This document shows, piece after piece, positions 50,696-59,785 of a stretch of DNA of 64,000 bases (within the stretch, counting starts at the first letter, position 1; every line of letters starts with the position of its first letter). Under the pieces are notes generated by a model. That model made no database searches and had not been told where the DNA came from. It worked only from the letters and a program-made list of their open reading frames with translations. The stretch comes from Bacteroidetes bacterium HGW-Bacteroidetes-16. Its GTDB lineage: Bacteria > Bacteroidota > Bacteroidia > Bacteroidales > F082. Made by a program: the position numbers and the translations under genes. The DNA is taken from positions 25,545 through 89,544 of the forward strand of contig PHDN01000014.1 in NCBI GenBank assembly GCA_002840975.1, given 5' to 3'.

Positions 50696-53347
50696 CTATC
50701 GCTGCGGATAATTTTCTTTCCAAAATAATTCGTACCCTTCCAGGTTTTTATCCTTATAAAATAAGGGGTAATTTTCCAAAGATATGGAATAAACCTGATG
50801 ATGGTTGCTATTAACGCCGGAAGTTACATAGGAGTCATTTTTTAACGCCATCAAATAATTACCTGCTTCTCCTTCGCTATCGAAATTTCCGATGGTCACC
50901 AACGAACGGTCGTTGTCGAGCATGAGGCTCTTAACTTTGAGCTGTTTAAGTTCAAAATATTTTTTATCAAAGTCAGATATTCTGATCTTCAGCGCGTTGA
51001 TATTTACATCAGGAGAAAGAATTACCATCATGACGAGGTGGGTAGTGGCAGGTGCATACTTGTAAGGTGCCATTGCTACTATGGTAGTATCAGTTGCTGT
51101 AGCTGATTTTGTTCCATAACCCATTCCATATTCCTGCTCCAAAGTTCTCATCACCGAACGTACCATTGGACCCACCGGACTTGTTGGATACTTGCCTGCG
51201 ATGTAATAAAGCGAAGAATACAAACTGTCGGGAACATCCACCACGCCCAGCGACATGGCCCTGAGAAAAAGAAATTTAGGAATCAATGAGGTATCGTTTG
51301 GATAAAGCTCCATCCCTTTTTCGGCATAAGTGATTGTCCTGAGATATTGTTCACTTGTATAAGCCGAGTAGGTTTTCTCGTATAGTGCGGCAGCTTCATT
51401 TTTTTGTTGGCTGAGCTTGACAAAATAATCAGGGTCATTTATTACATTGGCATAGATGCTTTCAGGATAATTCCCCAATATCAGACCTTTATAGAAGTCA
51501 GATTCTTCTAAATTTCCCTTGCTCTGATAAATCTTGTACAAGGCATACCAGGTCTCAAGTCGGTAGTTGTTGTCAGGAAATTTTTCCTGAAAATCGACAT
51601 AAGTCTTTAAGGCGCTGGAGGTATCCCTTAATTCTTCCAAATACAAGAAACCCAGCGAGTGAAATGCCTCCACCATCATACTGTCGGAAACCTGCCTTTG
51701 TCGCGTGGTCCTGGGTATATCTGCCAGGTAGTATTCACGGAATCTGGGACTGCCTTTTTTGGCTACGACCAGGCTATCATTGGTGTTACTGATTGTATCT
51801 TCGGTTAACTCGGTTTCGATGGTTTGCATCACCGGCTTTTTATCTGTCAGGCGCCAATTGTCAATGAGTTGCCTGGTACCCCATTTTTTTTGAAACTCGG
51901 TCCTGCCAAAGCCCAGTGCGGCGGCATTATAGAAATACCATTTTCCGGTATTTAGGTTAGGATTTTTGCTGCCGCGATTTGGATCGATAAACGCGATGCC
52001 TCCTTCTTGCAGTTCTTCTTTTTCGGCTGCCAACCGTTCTTCCTCCTCAACATATTCCGCAATCATTTGGTCGACAATTGCATAGAGTTTTGTGGTGTCG
52101 AGCGCAGCCAGATGTTGGAGGCTGTCCTGAAGGTTGATTACCTGAATGTGAACGACTATCTCCGATAGGATGCCGGCCCTTGCTTTTATCTTTTCGTAAT
52201 CAGGGAAATCCTTTGGTAACGAGGAAACAGCCGTGTCGTAATAGGCTTGTGCCTCCATATAATTACTTTGAGCAAAATACAGGTCAGCAAGTTGAAGTGA
52301 AGAGGTAGTCTTCTGCTCGTTATTGGTCTTGCTGCTGCTTACTGATTTCCTCAGGTAAAATACAACGAGTGTGTCTTTGCCGTCTTTTTTGGCAACCTGG
52401 GCCATGGCATAATATATTTGATCAAGATAATCTTTGTTTTTGGTTTCTTTGGCCATCTTTGCCAACACCTTATTAATATACTTGCTTTCGCCGGAACCTT
52501 CGTCGTAACATTGTGCCAGATTCATTTTCGCCTGAAAAGCCATCTGGTAAGTAGGATTGCGTTTAATGACCTTTGAAAAATACGAAGATGCTTTGCTGAA
52601 ATCCTGGTTCGACTGACTAATTTGACCCAGTATAAAATTGATGCGTGTAACCAATTGCTTATTGTTGTTTAATTCCAGGCCCCGTTGCAGGTAAGAGGAT
52701 GCTAATTCGTAATTTTCCCGGGCAATGTAATAATCGGCATACACCAATGGAATGGCATTGTATACCTGTGTTGGGAAATTACTATCTTCCAATTTGCTTT
52801 GCAACAAGTTAAGGGTGGCTTCTGCTTTCTCGTAGCGCTCGGTTTCAAGATATGTTTTGGCCATCCAAAGTAAGGCTTCATATTGAATGGGGGAATTTGA
52901 ATATTCTTTGGCTACATAATCAAATACACGACGGGCACTGGTAAAGTCCTTTTTATAGAAGTGGGCCAGACCCATCATAAAGTAGCTTTTGCGAACCCAC
53001 TTATTGAGTTCTTTACCTTTAAAATACATGCTGTGCCGCTGTATTCCGATGGAAGCTTTTTTGATGGCGCGATCCATTTTTGGATTAAGTGCCAAAGCAT
53101 CCTGCTGGTTTCCGTAATTATATACCCTTAAAATGTGATTGTATTCCTCTTTGATCGATCTGTCTAAATCGTCAGCGCCCTCTTCTACACTTACCATCCC
53201 GTTCCAATACACGTTATAATGACAGGTAAGACTATGATAGGCCCTCCGTGTAAAGGTGTTTTTTTTTGTAGAGCACGAAGCTCCAATCAGCAGCAATGCT
53301 ATGCCGGCTACCACGATGATCCTTTGATATTTACCAAGTTGTATCAA
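50696..53347 (-). CDS. sprE: type IX secretion periplasmic lipoprotein PorW/SprE, TPR-rich
   Basis: The 883-residue protein has a lipoprotein signal ending LLIGASC, with Cys25 as lipid site, followed by STKKNTFTRRAYHSLTCHYN, which is characteristic of SprE/PorW. The N-terminal half consists of TPR repeats such as FTSARRVFDYVAKEYSNSPIQYEA; a segment of low similarity and a C-terminal region with FDKKYFELKQLK follow. In Flavobacterium johnsoniae and Porphyromonas gingivalis this lipoprotein is needed for type IX secretion, linking the inner-membrane motor to the outer-membrane parts. The start is a TTG at 53347: the codon before it is a stop and no ATG precedes the signal peptide. Confidence 0.9.
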   Translation of the reverse strand: MIQLGKYQRIIVVAGIALLLIGASCSTKKNTFTRRAYHSLTCHYNVYWNGMVSVEEGADDLDRSIKEEYNHILRVYNYGNQQDALALNPKMDRAIKKASIGIQRHSMYFKGKELNKWVRKSYFMMGLAHFYKKDFTSARRVFDYVAKEYSNSPIQYEALLWMAKTYLETERYEKAEATLNLLQSKLEDSNFPTQVYNAIPLVYADYYIARENYELASSYLQRGLELNNNKQLVTRINFILGQISQSNQDFSKASSYFSKVIKRNPTYQMAFQAKMNLAQCYDEGSGESKYINKVLAKMAKETKNKDYLDQIYYAMAQVAKKDGKDTLVVFYLRKSVSSSKTNNEQKTTSSLQLADLYFAQSNYMEAQAYYDTAVSSLPKDFPDYEKIKARAGILSEIVVHIQVINLQDSLQHLAALDTTKLYAIVDQMIAEYVEEEERLAAEKEELQEGGIAFIDPNRGSKNPNLNTGKWYFYNAAALGFGRTEFQKKWGTRQLIDNWRLTDKKPVMQTIETELTEDTISNTNDSLVVAKKGSPRFREYYLADIPRTTRQRQVSDSMMVEAFHSLGFLYLEELRDTSSALKTYVDFQEKFPDNNYRLETWYALYKIYQSKGNLEESDFYKGLILGNYPESIYANVINDPDYFVKLSQQKNEAAALYEKTYSAYTSEQYLRTITYAEKGMELYPNDTSLIPKFLFLRAMSLGVVDVPDSLYSSLYYIAGKYPTSPVGPMVRSVMRTLEQEYGMGYGTKSATATDTTIVAMAPYKYAPATTHLVMMVILSPDVNINALKIRISDFDKKYFELKQLKVKSLMLDNDRSLVTIGNFDSEGEAGNYLMALKNDSYVTSGVNSNHHQVYSISLENYPLFYKDKNLEGYELFWKENYPQR

Positions 53348-53703
53348 CTACTCAAATTTTTCTTTATAACAGATAAATGGCCGTTTTATTACTTCTTTCG
53401 GTGTAAATTTCGATGCAAGTATAGACATTATCCTGATGTTCTGACAAGTATTTACACTCATGAATCAATTCTTACTAAAAAGAGCTACTCCGGCCATTGG
53501 CAAAAATAGCCAGAGTTTATCTAATTTCCACGGTTTTATTAAAAAAGGTGATTTGTTGTAAATTTTACTCAATATGGTTTGTATGGGTTTCCGGATAAAT
53601 CACCGAGATAACCCAATATCACCGACCCACCCCCTTTTCATATTCAACTGAAACAAAATCTTTTTAAGCCGGCTTTTATTACCTTTGCGCATATTTTTAG
53701 TTT
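53348..53703. other. 356-bp divergent intergenic region
   Basis: Between sprE (minus) and the M23 gene (plus) I see no gene. It holds the perfect -7 box of the M23/dxr/rseP operon at its right end. On the sprE side only an imperfect AAAATTTG stands just before the TTG start. No repeat or terminator was recognised. Confidence 0.6.
53680..53687 (+). promoter_or_regulatory. -7 box TACCTTTG for the M23/dxr/rseP operon
   Basis: A perfect TAnnTTTG ending 17 bp before the ATG at 53704, implying a leader of about 10-12 nt. No other perfect box was seen before dxr or rseP. Confidence 0.62.
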
Positions 53704-54591
53704 ATGGGCAAAAATAAAAAGGTGACCAACAGATGGTTTAGAAATCTGCGGGCAAAATACCGGTTTGTAATTTTAAACGACAGTACGTTTGAAGAACGGT
53801 TTACCTTCAAACTTAACAGGTTAAATGTCATGATTTCGTTGTTCAGCCTGGGAATCATTTTTATCACGCTTACTTTTTTTCTGATTGCCAATACCCCGAT
53901 CAAACAATTAATACCCGGGTATCCTGATATTGATCAGAAAAAGGAACTTTACCGACTCAATATGATGGCCGATTCGCTACTAAGCGAAATTGAAATCCGT
54001 AATAAGTATTTTGAAAGCTTTAAAGCCATTTTGAACAATAAGGTTATTAAAGACGAGTATGGTGCACCAGATACAAGTCATGTCCGATACGATACCATTT
54101 CAAATTTAAAATCAGAAGAAGATAGTTTGCTAAGAACAGAATTTGAGAACCAGAGTTTGCACAACCTTTTCTTTAATGATGGAAGTCAGAGGTTTGAATC
54201 TTCCAAAACCTCCATTAAAAGTTTTAACTTCTTCTCGCCTCTCCAGGGTGTCATTACCTCCGATATGGACATGGCAGAGAAACATTTTGGAATCGACATT
54301 GTTTCCTCTTATAATGATGCCATTAAGGCCACGTTGGACGGATCAGTTGTCTTTGCGGCCTGGACCCTGGAAACCGGAAACGTAATTGTGCTTCAGCACG
54401 AACGCAACCTGATTTCGGTTTATAAGCACAACGCGGTGTTGTTAAAGGCCGAAGGGGATCATGTCATGGCCGGTGAAGTCATTGCCATATCCGGCGAATC
54501 AGGAGAACTGTCCACCGGCCCCCACCTGCACTTCGAACTTTGGTACAATGGGTCACCCATCCGGCCTCAGGATTATATCATATTTAATTAA
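53704..54591 (+). CDS. M23-family peptidoglycan endopeptidase, membrane anchored
   Basis: The 295-residue protein has a basic N-terminus, one membrane helix (about residues 44-64, SLFSLGIIFITLTFFLIA), a helical spacer and a C-terminal lysostaphin-type domain. The zinc site is intact: HFGIDI supplies the first His and Asp, and HLHFELW the last pair. It should cleave peptide cross-links in the periplasm. It diverges from sprE and leads the operon with dxr and rseP. A related peptidase next to sprE/porW is a recurrent arrangement as I recall it in Bacteroidota. Confidence 0.93.
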   Translation: MGKNKKVTNRWFRNLRAKYRFVILNDSTFEERFTFKLNRLNVMISLFSLGIIFITLTFFLIANTPIKQLIPGYPDIDQKKELYRLNMMADSLLSEIEIRNKYFESFKAILNNKVIKDEYGAPDTSHVRYDTISNLKSEEDSLLRTEFENQSLHNLFFNDGSQRFESSKTSIKSFNFFSPLQGVITSDMDMAEKHFGIDIVSSYNDAIKATLDGSVVFAAWTLETGNVIVLQHERNLISVYKHNAVLLKAEGDHVMAGEVIAISGESGELSTGPHLHFELWYNGSPIRPQDYIIFN

Positions 54592-54617
54592 TCTCACGGC
54601 AATATTACATATGGTAT

Positions 54618-55784
54618 ATGCAAACTGAAAAAAAAAACCTGGCCATATTCGGGTCAACGGGTTCGATTGGAAGACAGACCCTGGAAATTGTAAAGGCCAA
54701 CCCTGAGTTGTTTTCGGTGGAGGTGTTGGTAGCAAATAACAACGCCAAACTGCTTGTTGAGCAAGCCCTTATATATAAACCGAACGTGGTGGTGATTGCC
54801 GACGAACTCCATTACCAAAAAGTGAAAGACCAACTGCAAGATGAACCCATCAAAATATACACCGGTCAAGAGGCTGTTTGTCAGGTGATGGAAATGGATT
54901 CGATTCACCTGGTGATCATGGCGATTGTTGGTTTTGCTGCACTTAAACCTACCATTGCAGCTATTCGCAACCATAAAACCATCGCTTTGGCCAACAAGGA
55001 ATGTTTGGTGGTAGCAGGAAAACAGCTGGCCAAAATGGTAGTTGATTACAAATCGGGTATTATTCCGGTTGATTCTGAGCATTCTGCCATTTTTCAATGT
55101 TTAATGGGTGAAGGCAACAATGGGATAGATAAAATAATACTCACGGCATCGGGTGGCCCCTTTTACAAACTCTCTCTTATAGAGATGGCAAAAGTAACAC
55201 CAAAGATGGCTTTGCATCATCCTAATTGGAAAATGGGAAATAAGGTGACCATCGATTCGGCCACGCTCATGAATAAAGGACTTGAGGCCATGGAAGCCAG
55301 TTGGCTTTTTGGTGTGGATGCCAAACATATCGAAATATTGATTCATCCCCAAAGCATCGTTCATTCATTTGTGACCTTTGCCGATGGCTCAACCAAGGCC
55401 CAGTTAAGCCAGCCTGATATGCGGTTGCCCATCCAATATGCCATGACGTTTCCAAACAGAATACCTTCTTTGGTTAAGCCTCTCGATCTGGCAACGGCAG
55501 GAGCACTTACTTTTGAAGCCCCCGATGTGAAAAAATTTCGTAATCTTGCACTCGCTTTCGAGGCTCTGGAAACGGGAGGAAGCCTGCCATGTGTATTGAA
55601 CGCATCCAACGAAGTGGCTGTTCATGCCTTCCTGGAGCAAAAAATTGGCTTCCTGAATATTTCTGAAATTGTGGAAGAATCGATACTGAGTCATGTTCTG
55701 ATTGCCCAACCTTCGATCGATGAGATTATTGAAATAGATAGAATTGCTCGTACAAGAGCACGTGAAATTGTTAAAAGATATTAA
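54618..55784 (+). CDS. dxr: 1-deoxy-D-xylulose-5-phosphate reductoisomerase
   Basis: This is the committed enzyme of the MEP isoprenoid pathway, using NADPH and a divalent metal. In 388 residues the set is complete: AIFGSTGSIGRQTLEIV (NADPH site), ALANKECLVVAG, PVDSEHSAIFQ (metal ligands), TASGGPF, HPNWKMG, TIDSATLMNKGLE, IHPQSIVHSFV and LNASNEVAV. Nothing suggests decay. It lies 26 bp after the M23 gene and 8 bp before rseP. Its presence is notable because a biosynthetic mevalonate operon occurs at 7437-11706 of the same window. Confidence 0.97.
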   Translation: MQTEKKNLAIFGSTGSIGRQTLEIVKANPELFSVEVLVANNNAKLLVEQALIYKPNVVVIADELHYQKVKDQLQDEPIKIYTGQEAVCQVMEMDSIHLVIMAIVGFAALKPTIAAIRNHKTIALANKECLVVAGKQLAKMVVDYKSGIIPVDSEHSAIFQCLMGEGNNGIDKIILTASGGPFYKLSLIEMAKVTPKMALHHPNWKMGNKVTIDSATLMNKGLEAMEASWLFGVDAKHIEILIHPQSIVHSFVTFADGSTKAQLSQPDMRLPIQYAMTFPNRIPSLVKPLDLATAGALTFEAPDVKKFRNLALAFEALETGGSLPCVLNASNEVAVHAFLEQKIGFLNISEIVEESILSHVLIAQPSIDEIIEIDRIARTRAREIVKRY

Positions 55785-55792
55785 AAAGTAAC

Positions 55793-57127
55793 ATGGAAAT
55801 TTTAATTCAAATACTTCAACTACTGCTCAGCTTATCCATTTTGGTGGTAGTGCATGAATTCGGGCACTTTTTTGCTGCAAAAATATTTAAAACGCGTGTC
55901 GAAAAATTTTACCTCTTCTTTGACCCGTGGTTTTCGTTGTTTAAATTCACTTACAAAGGAACCGAATATGGGATGGGCTGGCTTCCATTGGGTGGATATG
56001 TAAAAATTTCGGGCATGATTGATGAGTCCATGGACAAAGAGCAAATGAAGCAACCCGCTCAACCATGGGAATTCAGATCAAAACCAGCCTGGCAACGACT
56101 TATCATCATGCTGGGTGGCGTAACCATGAACGTAGTATTGGCCATCGTCATCTACATTGCCATGTTGGCCAGTTATGGTGATGAATATTTGCCTACCTCC
56201 GAAGCCAACAAATATGGTGTACGACCCGATAGCCTGGGCATGGAAATGGGATTTATGCCCGGAGATAAAATTATGACCCTCGACGGTTTATATGTGGAAG
56301 ATTTCAGCAAAATTCCCATGAATATTGTGCTAAACGAGGTAAAAGTTGTTGAAGTTGAAAGAGATGGAAAAAACATTCAGGTCCGTCTTCCTGAAGGTAG
56401 TTTGAATAAACTGGTGAATCACAGAACTCCCATTTTCAGTGTTCGGATTCCTTTTGTTGCCTTTAAATTTGCTGATAACTCCGTTGCCAAAGAGGCGGGC
56501 ATGTTACTCGGAGATACCATTTTTGGTATTAATGGTATGAATATTAAGTATTTCAATGATTTCAGGGAAGAAATACAAAAGCATAAAAATGAAGCGGTTA
56601 CCATTGCCGTAATACGCGGATCTGATACGCTTTCGCTTCCGATGACCCTGGATGAAAGTGGTATGTTAGGTGTTTTTCCGGTGGGGGATTTTAACCAATT
56701 CTTCAACTTCAGCAAAAAGGAATATACCATCACACAAGCTATTCCTGCCGGATTTAATCGCACCTGGAGTGGGATCGGCAACTACCTTAAACAGCTTAAA
56801 CTGCTGTTCTCTCCCGAAGTGAAAGCCTATGAAGGTGTTGGCGGATTTATCACCATTGGGAGCATTTTCCCCACCTATTGGCATTGGGAAAGCTTTTGGA
56901 GATTAACGGCCTTCTTATCCATAATGTTGGCAATTATTAATGTATTGCCCATTCCGGCTCTCGATGGTGGTCATGTATTGTTCCTTTTGTATGAACTAAT
57001 TGCCCGCCGTAAACCCAGCGATAAATTCTTGGAAAGAGCCCAAGTGGTGGGGATGGTGATCTTGTTCAGTTTGCTCATATTGGCTAATGGCAATGATGTG
57101 GTAAAACTGATCGGTAAATATTTCTAA
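55793..57127 (+). CDS. rseP: RseP-type site-2 intramembrane metalloprotease
   Basis: The 444-residue membrane protease has HEFGH at residues 21-25, the second site motif NVLPIPALDGGHVLF near the C-terminus, several membrane helices and two PDZ-like segments (MGFMPGDKIMTLDGL and AGMLLGDTIFGINGM). Such enzymes cut anti-sigma factors or signal-peptide remnants within the inner membrane. It is the last gene of the M23/dxr/rseP operon; dxr and rseP are neighbours in many bacteria. Which anti-sigma factor it cuts here is unknown, but the ECF sigma partner at 61656 has a single membrane helix. Confidence 0.95.
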   Translation: MEILIQILQLLLSLSILVVVHEFGHFFAAKIFKTRVEKFYLFFDPWFSLFKFTYKGTEYGMGWLPLGGYVKISGMIDESMDKEQMKQPAQPWEFRSKPAWQRLIIMLGGVTMNVVLAIVIYIAMLASYGDEYLPTSEANKYGVRPDSLGMEMGFMPGDKIMTLDGLYVEDFSKIPMNIVLNEVKVVEVERDGKNIQVRLPEGSLNKLVNHRTPIFSVRIPFVAFKFADNSVAKEAGMLLGDTIFGINGMNIKYFNDFREEIQKHKNEAVTIAVIRGSDTLSLPMTLDESGMLGVFPVGDFNQFFNFSKKEYTITQAIPAGFNRTWSGIGNYLKQLKLLFSPEVKAYEGVGGFITIGSIFPTYWHWESFWRLTAFLSIMLAIINVLPIPALDGGHVLFLLYELIARRKPSDKFLERAQVVGMVILFSLLILANGNDVVKLIGKYF

Positions 57128-57178
57128 CTATTTGATTTCTAACCTCTCGTATTTAAAATTCCCTTTTTACCATTGGCA

Positions 57179-57324
57179 GTTGCCTAAACAGTAGGCTTTT
57201 GTTGCAGTCGGCTAAAGCCAGACTGCAATGGATTGATTCTATTCAGGTTTATTCATTAACAATGAATGTATATATTGGACATCCATTGCAGCCGGATTTA
57301 GCCGACTGCATGTCGATCAGATTT
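57179..57324. repeat. 146-bp palindromic repeat, copy 1 (intact stem)
   Basis: Arms at 57203-57233 and 57281-57310 are inverted copies that pair along about 25 positions around a small bulge (TCGGCTAAA with TTTAGCCGA). A second, inner palindrome ATTCATT/AATGAAT is at 57251-57267. The unit recurs once at 57410 at about 95% identity. It lies between the rseP end and the T9SS cargo gene. It looks like a mobile or REP/MITE-type noncoding repeat. Confidence 0.85.
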
Positions 57325-57409
57325 GTTGTTTAATTTCCAGGTATTTATCACAAATGCGATATCCGATCATCTCCCGTGCTGATTTTTGATGATATTTTAC
57401 AATATAAGC

Positions 57410-57555
57410 GTTGCCTAAACAGTAAGCTTTTGTTGCAGTCGGCTAAAGCCAGACTGAAATGGATTGATTCTATTCAGGTATATTCATAAGCAATGAATGT
57501 ATTTATTGGACATCCATTGCAGCCGGATTTATCCGACTGCATGTCGATCAGATTT
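57410..57555. repeat. 146-bp palindromic repeat, copy 2 (decayed stem)
   Basis: It aligns to copy 1 without gaps, with 7 differences in 146 bp. At least two of these (57457 C to A, and 57532 G to T) break stem pairs without compensation. The spacing between copies is 231 bp. Confidence 0.85.
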
Positions 57556-57590
57556 ATAAAAAAGTCTGTGAACTCATTCGTCACAGGCTT
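57556..57590 (-). terminator. intrinsic terminator after the T9SS cargo gene
   Basis: On the minus strand a 10-bp stem (AAGCCTGTGA with TCACAGACTT, one wobble pair) with a 9-nt loop is followed by six T. It lies 57 bp after the stop at 57648. The rest of the 520-bp gap 57128-57647 contains only the two repeats and no recognisable gene. Confidence 0.8.
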
Positions 57591-57647
57591 TAGTTATAAA
57601 TGACTGTACAGTCCCGGAATATACCCGGATCAAATGACATTCCAAAG

Positions 57648-59705
57648 TTAGTTTTTTAACACTTTGGTTGCAACCATTCCATTTGCACCGGTGATGGTAA
57701 GAACATACATACCAGGTTTCAAAGAAGAAATGTCCAGGGTATGCATTTCATTTCCTGCCAATTGATCAGTCATTACTGTTGTGCCCATGATGTCCGTTAG
57801 TTTGTAAACCGCATTCTCACTTTGTCCTGAATAAGTAAATGTCAGGGTGTTGGAAACAGGATTTGGATAAATTGAAATTTTATTTTTATCATCTACAGGT
57901 GTGTTTTCATCCACTCCCAGCCATTGATACCCAAAGTAAGTGGGGTTTTGCCTATAATGAAATCTAACTTCGTCCACATAGTCTAAAAGGCTTTCAACGG
58001 CTGTTGTATTGTCTTCAGGAAAGGCAGCAACATAGGCTATGTCAACCCTTTCCATGGCACCTGCCTCAAAGGTAAAAGGCCCCATCACACTGAGCCCTCT
58101 TCGGTCGCCTACAAAATTACCGGCAGAGACTTCGGTCCAGTCAACAGGCCCAAAAGGCTCTTCACCACCGGTTCCCCAGAAACAAGGATCGCTTAACCCC
58201 GGGAACATAAAATTGGCAAATGGGCCATAAGCGCCACTGCTTACATGTCCATTGCCACCATATTCCATCGCGGTACGGTCTCTCCAAATGCTCTTCAGGT
58301 AATTGTAATAATCGATGGCAGTTTTGGGGTCTCCCTGAACTCCCAGATTTTTGTTAAACCAAATAAACTTTTTCATGCCATAACGCTCGTTATCGGTGAT
58401 ACCATCACTAAAACCAACCCCATTGATACCTGCATCGCACATTCCTTCGGGATCATCCTGGCCATTGGCATCCATTACCGGACCACCCAGAATGACGATG
58501 CCTTGTGCCGGCGAAAAATCGCCATAAGTACCTTCCTGACCAACTCCCGGTCCATCAATTGAATCACCATTATAACCATAGTAAGTTCCCCTGACCACAT
58601 CGCAACCCACATAATCATCATCAGAATAACCAATATCAAAATCGGTAAAAAGACCTATGTACGTATCATGATAGGTGATAGTTGACTTATTGAAAATTTT
58701 ATAACTATAAAAAACCGTGTTGCTCATCGCTGTAGATTTATCGGAATTAAATTCATAAGCCATACCGTGGATTTCTAAACCCAGCGCAACTCCACCGGTT
58801 TCAGTATGTGGTCTTAAATCATTAATTATAAAATAGATACATTGATCTCCCCGAATGAGCGGGTAATCGCCTGCCATGGGATTATAGATGCTGTCTCCGT
58901 CTATATCAACAAAAGGAGCCAGGAATTCAGATTGATTTAACTCCTTGTCCCCATGGGCCGGCCAGGTGGCTATGTCATTAATGAGTTGGTAGTCAGTTTG
59001 CCAATAATGTAACTTATGGTACACGATTTCATCCCTGGTCAATTTCCAAACGCGTTGCCATTTAACAGCTATGTTGGTGTCAATGCTTAATTCAGTCAGA
59101 TGTGTACTCAATGGGCCGGTCCAATAATCCAGCCCCTCATGTCGGTAAAGTTCTGCTGCCAACTTTAACGTGTCATTTTCATCCAAACCGCCAACCCATA
59201 AAGTGGAATTAAAGATGGTGTTTTTTCCACTGTTCTTTGGAAATTCAAATACACCGTCATCGGAGAAAGCGCTCCCAAAAATAGGACCTTGATAAAACTG
59301 AAGACCGCTGGCCTGGACACGTGCTTTTATATTATTGTGATCCAAATAATCATAATAGCTGTTGTTATTGATGATGATAAAAACATTTCCAATGGATTCC
59401 TCACCGGTAACCCCATTTTCATCTTTTAATGAATACCTGAAACGAATGGTATCGGCGATATTATAGTACCTGTCGTAAAGAATTGAAAAGGTAATGGTAC
59501 TGTCGGTGAATGATGATGAAAGTGATGCTCCTGAAATTTTAAACGACAAACCATCAGGATGCGAATCGTTTTCAACCACTTTGACAGTCACCATCATACC
59601 TAACTCGGCTGTTGCATAGTCATCGTTTGCAACAGGAGCATGTTGCGACCTCAGTACGCTAAGGGTGGTGAAGGCTAAAAAAAGAAGTAAGTACCGTTTC
59701 ATCAT
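57648..59705 (-). CDS. T9SS-secreted protein with the shared cargo core domain
   Basis: The 685-residue protein starts with a signal peptide (KRYLLLFLAFTTLSVLRSQ). Residues of about 25-100 resemble a cadherin/Big-like repeat (PVANDDYATAELGMMVTVKV). The core (about 110-600) matches the N-terminal region of the 1465-residue protein: STLWVGGLD, DYWTGPL, DIDGDSIYNPMAGDYP, DYVGCDVVRG, IDYYNYLKSIWRD and SDPCFWGTGG. Near the end comes NPTYFGYQWLGV, then a standard type A sorting domain (ISIYPNPVSNTLTFTY to VATKVLKN). It should be exported through the T9SS. I take the ATG at 59705; a TTG at 59717 belongs to the promoter box. Function unknown. Confidence 0.87.
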   Translation of the reverse strand: MMKRYLLLFLAFTTLSVLRSQHAPVANDDYATAELGMMVTVKVVENDSHPDGLSFKISGASLSSSFTDSTITFSILYDRYYNIADTIRFRYSLKDENGVTGEESIGNVFIIINNNSYYDYLDHNNIKARVQASGLQFYQGPIFGSAFSDDGVFEFPKNSGKNTIFNSTLWVGGLDENDTLKLAAELYRHEGLDYWTGPLSTHLTELSIDTNIAVKWQRVWKLTRDEIVYHKLHYWQTDYQLINDIATWPAHGDKELNQSEFLAPFVDIDGDSIYNPMAGDYPLIRGDQCIYFIINDLRPHTETGGVALGLEIHGMAYEFNSDKSTAMSNTVFYSYKIFNKSTITYHDTYIGLFTDFDIGYSDDDYVGCDVVRGTYYGYNGDSIDGPGVGQEGTYGDFSPAQGIVILGGPVMDANGQDDPEGMCDAGINGVGFSDGITDNERYGMKKFIWFNKNLGVQGDPKTAIDYYNYLKSIWRDRTAMEYGGNGHVSSGAYGPFANFMFPGLSDPCFWGTGGEEPFGPVDWTEVSAGNFVGDRRGLSVMGPFTFEAGAMERVDIAYVAAFPEDNTTAVESLLDYVDEVRFHYRQNPTYFGYQWLGVDENTPVDDKNKISIYPNPVSNTLTFTYSGQSENAVYKLTDIMGTTVMTDQLAGNEMHTLDISSLKPGMYVLTITGANGMVATKVLKN

Positions 59706-59714
59706 CTCAATGTT

Positions 59715-59722
59715 CAAATATA
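59715..59722 (-). promoter_or_regulatory. -7 box TATATTTG for the T9SS cargo gene
   Basis: A perfect TAnnTTTG on the minus strand whose G is 10 bp before the ATG at 59705, leaving a leader of only a few bases. It separates this gene from the sigma-factor operon upstream. Confidence 0.55.
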
Positions 59723-59785
59723 ATCACCTGTAAAAAAAAGCCCTTTCAATGTAAGACCGTATCTTTTGGGATTTGGATGCCCTGG

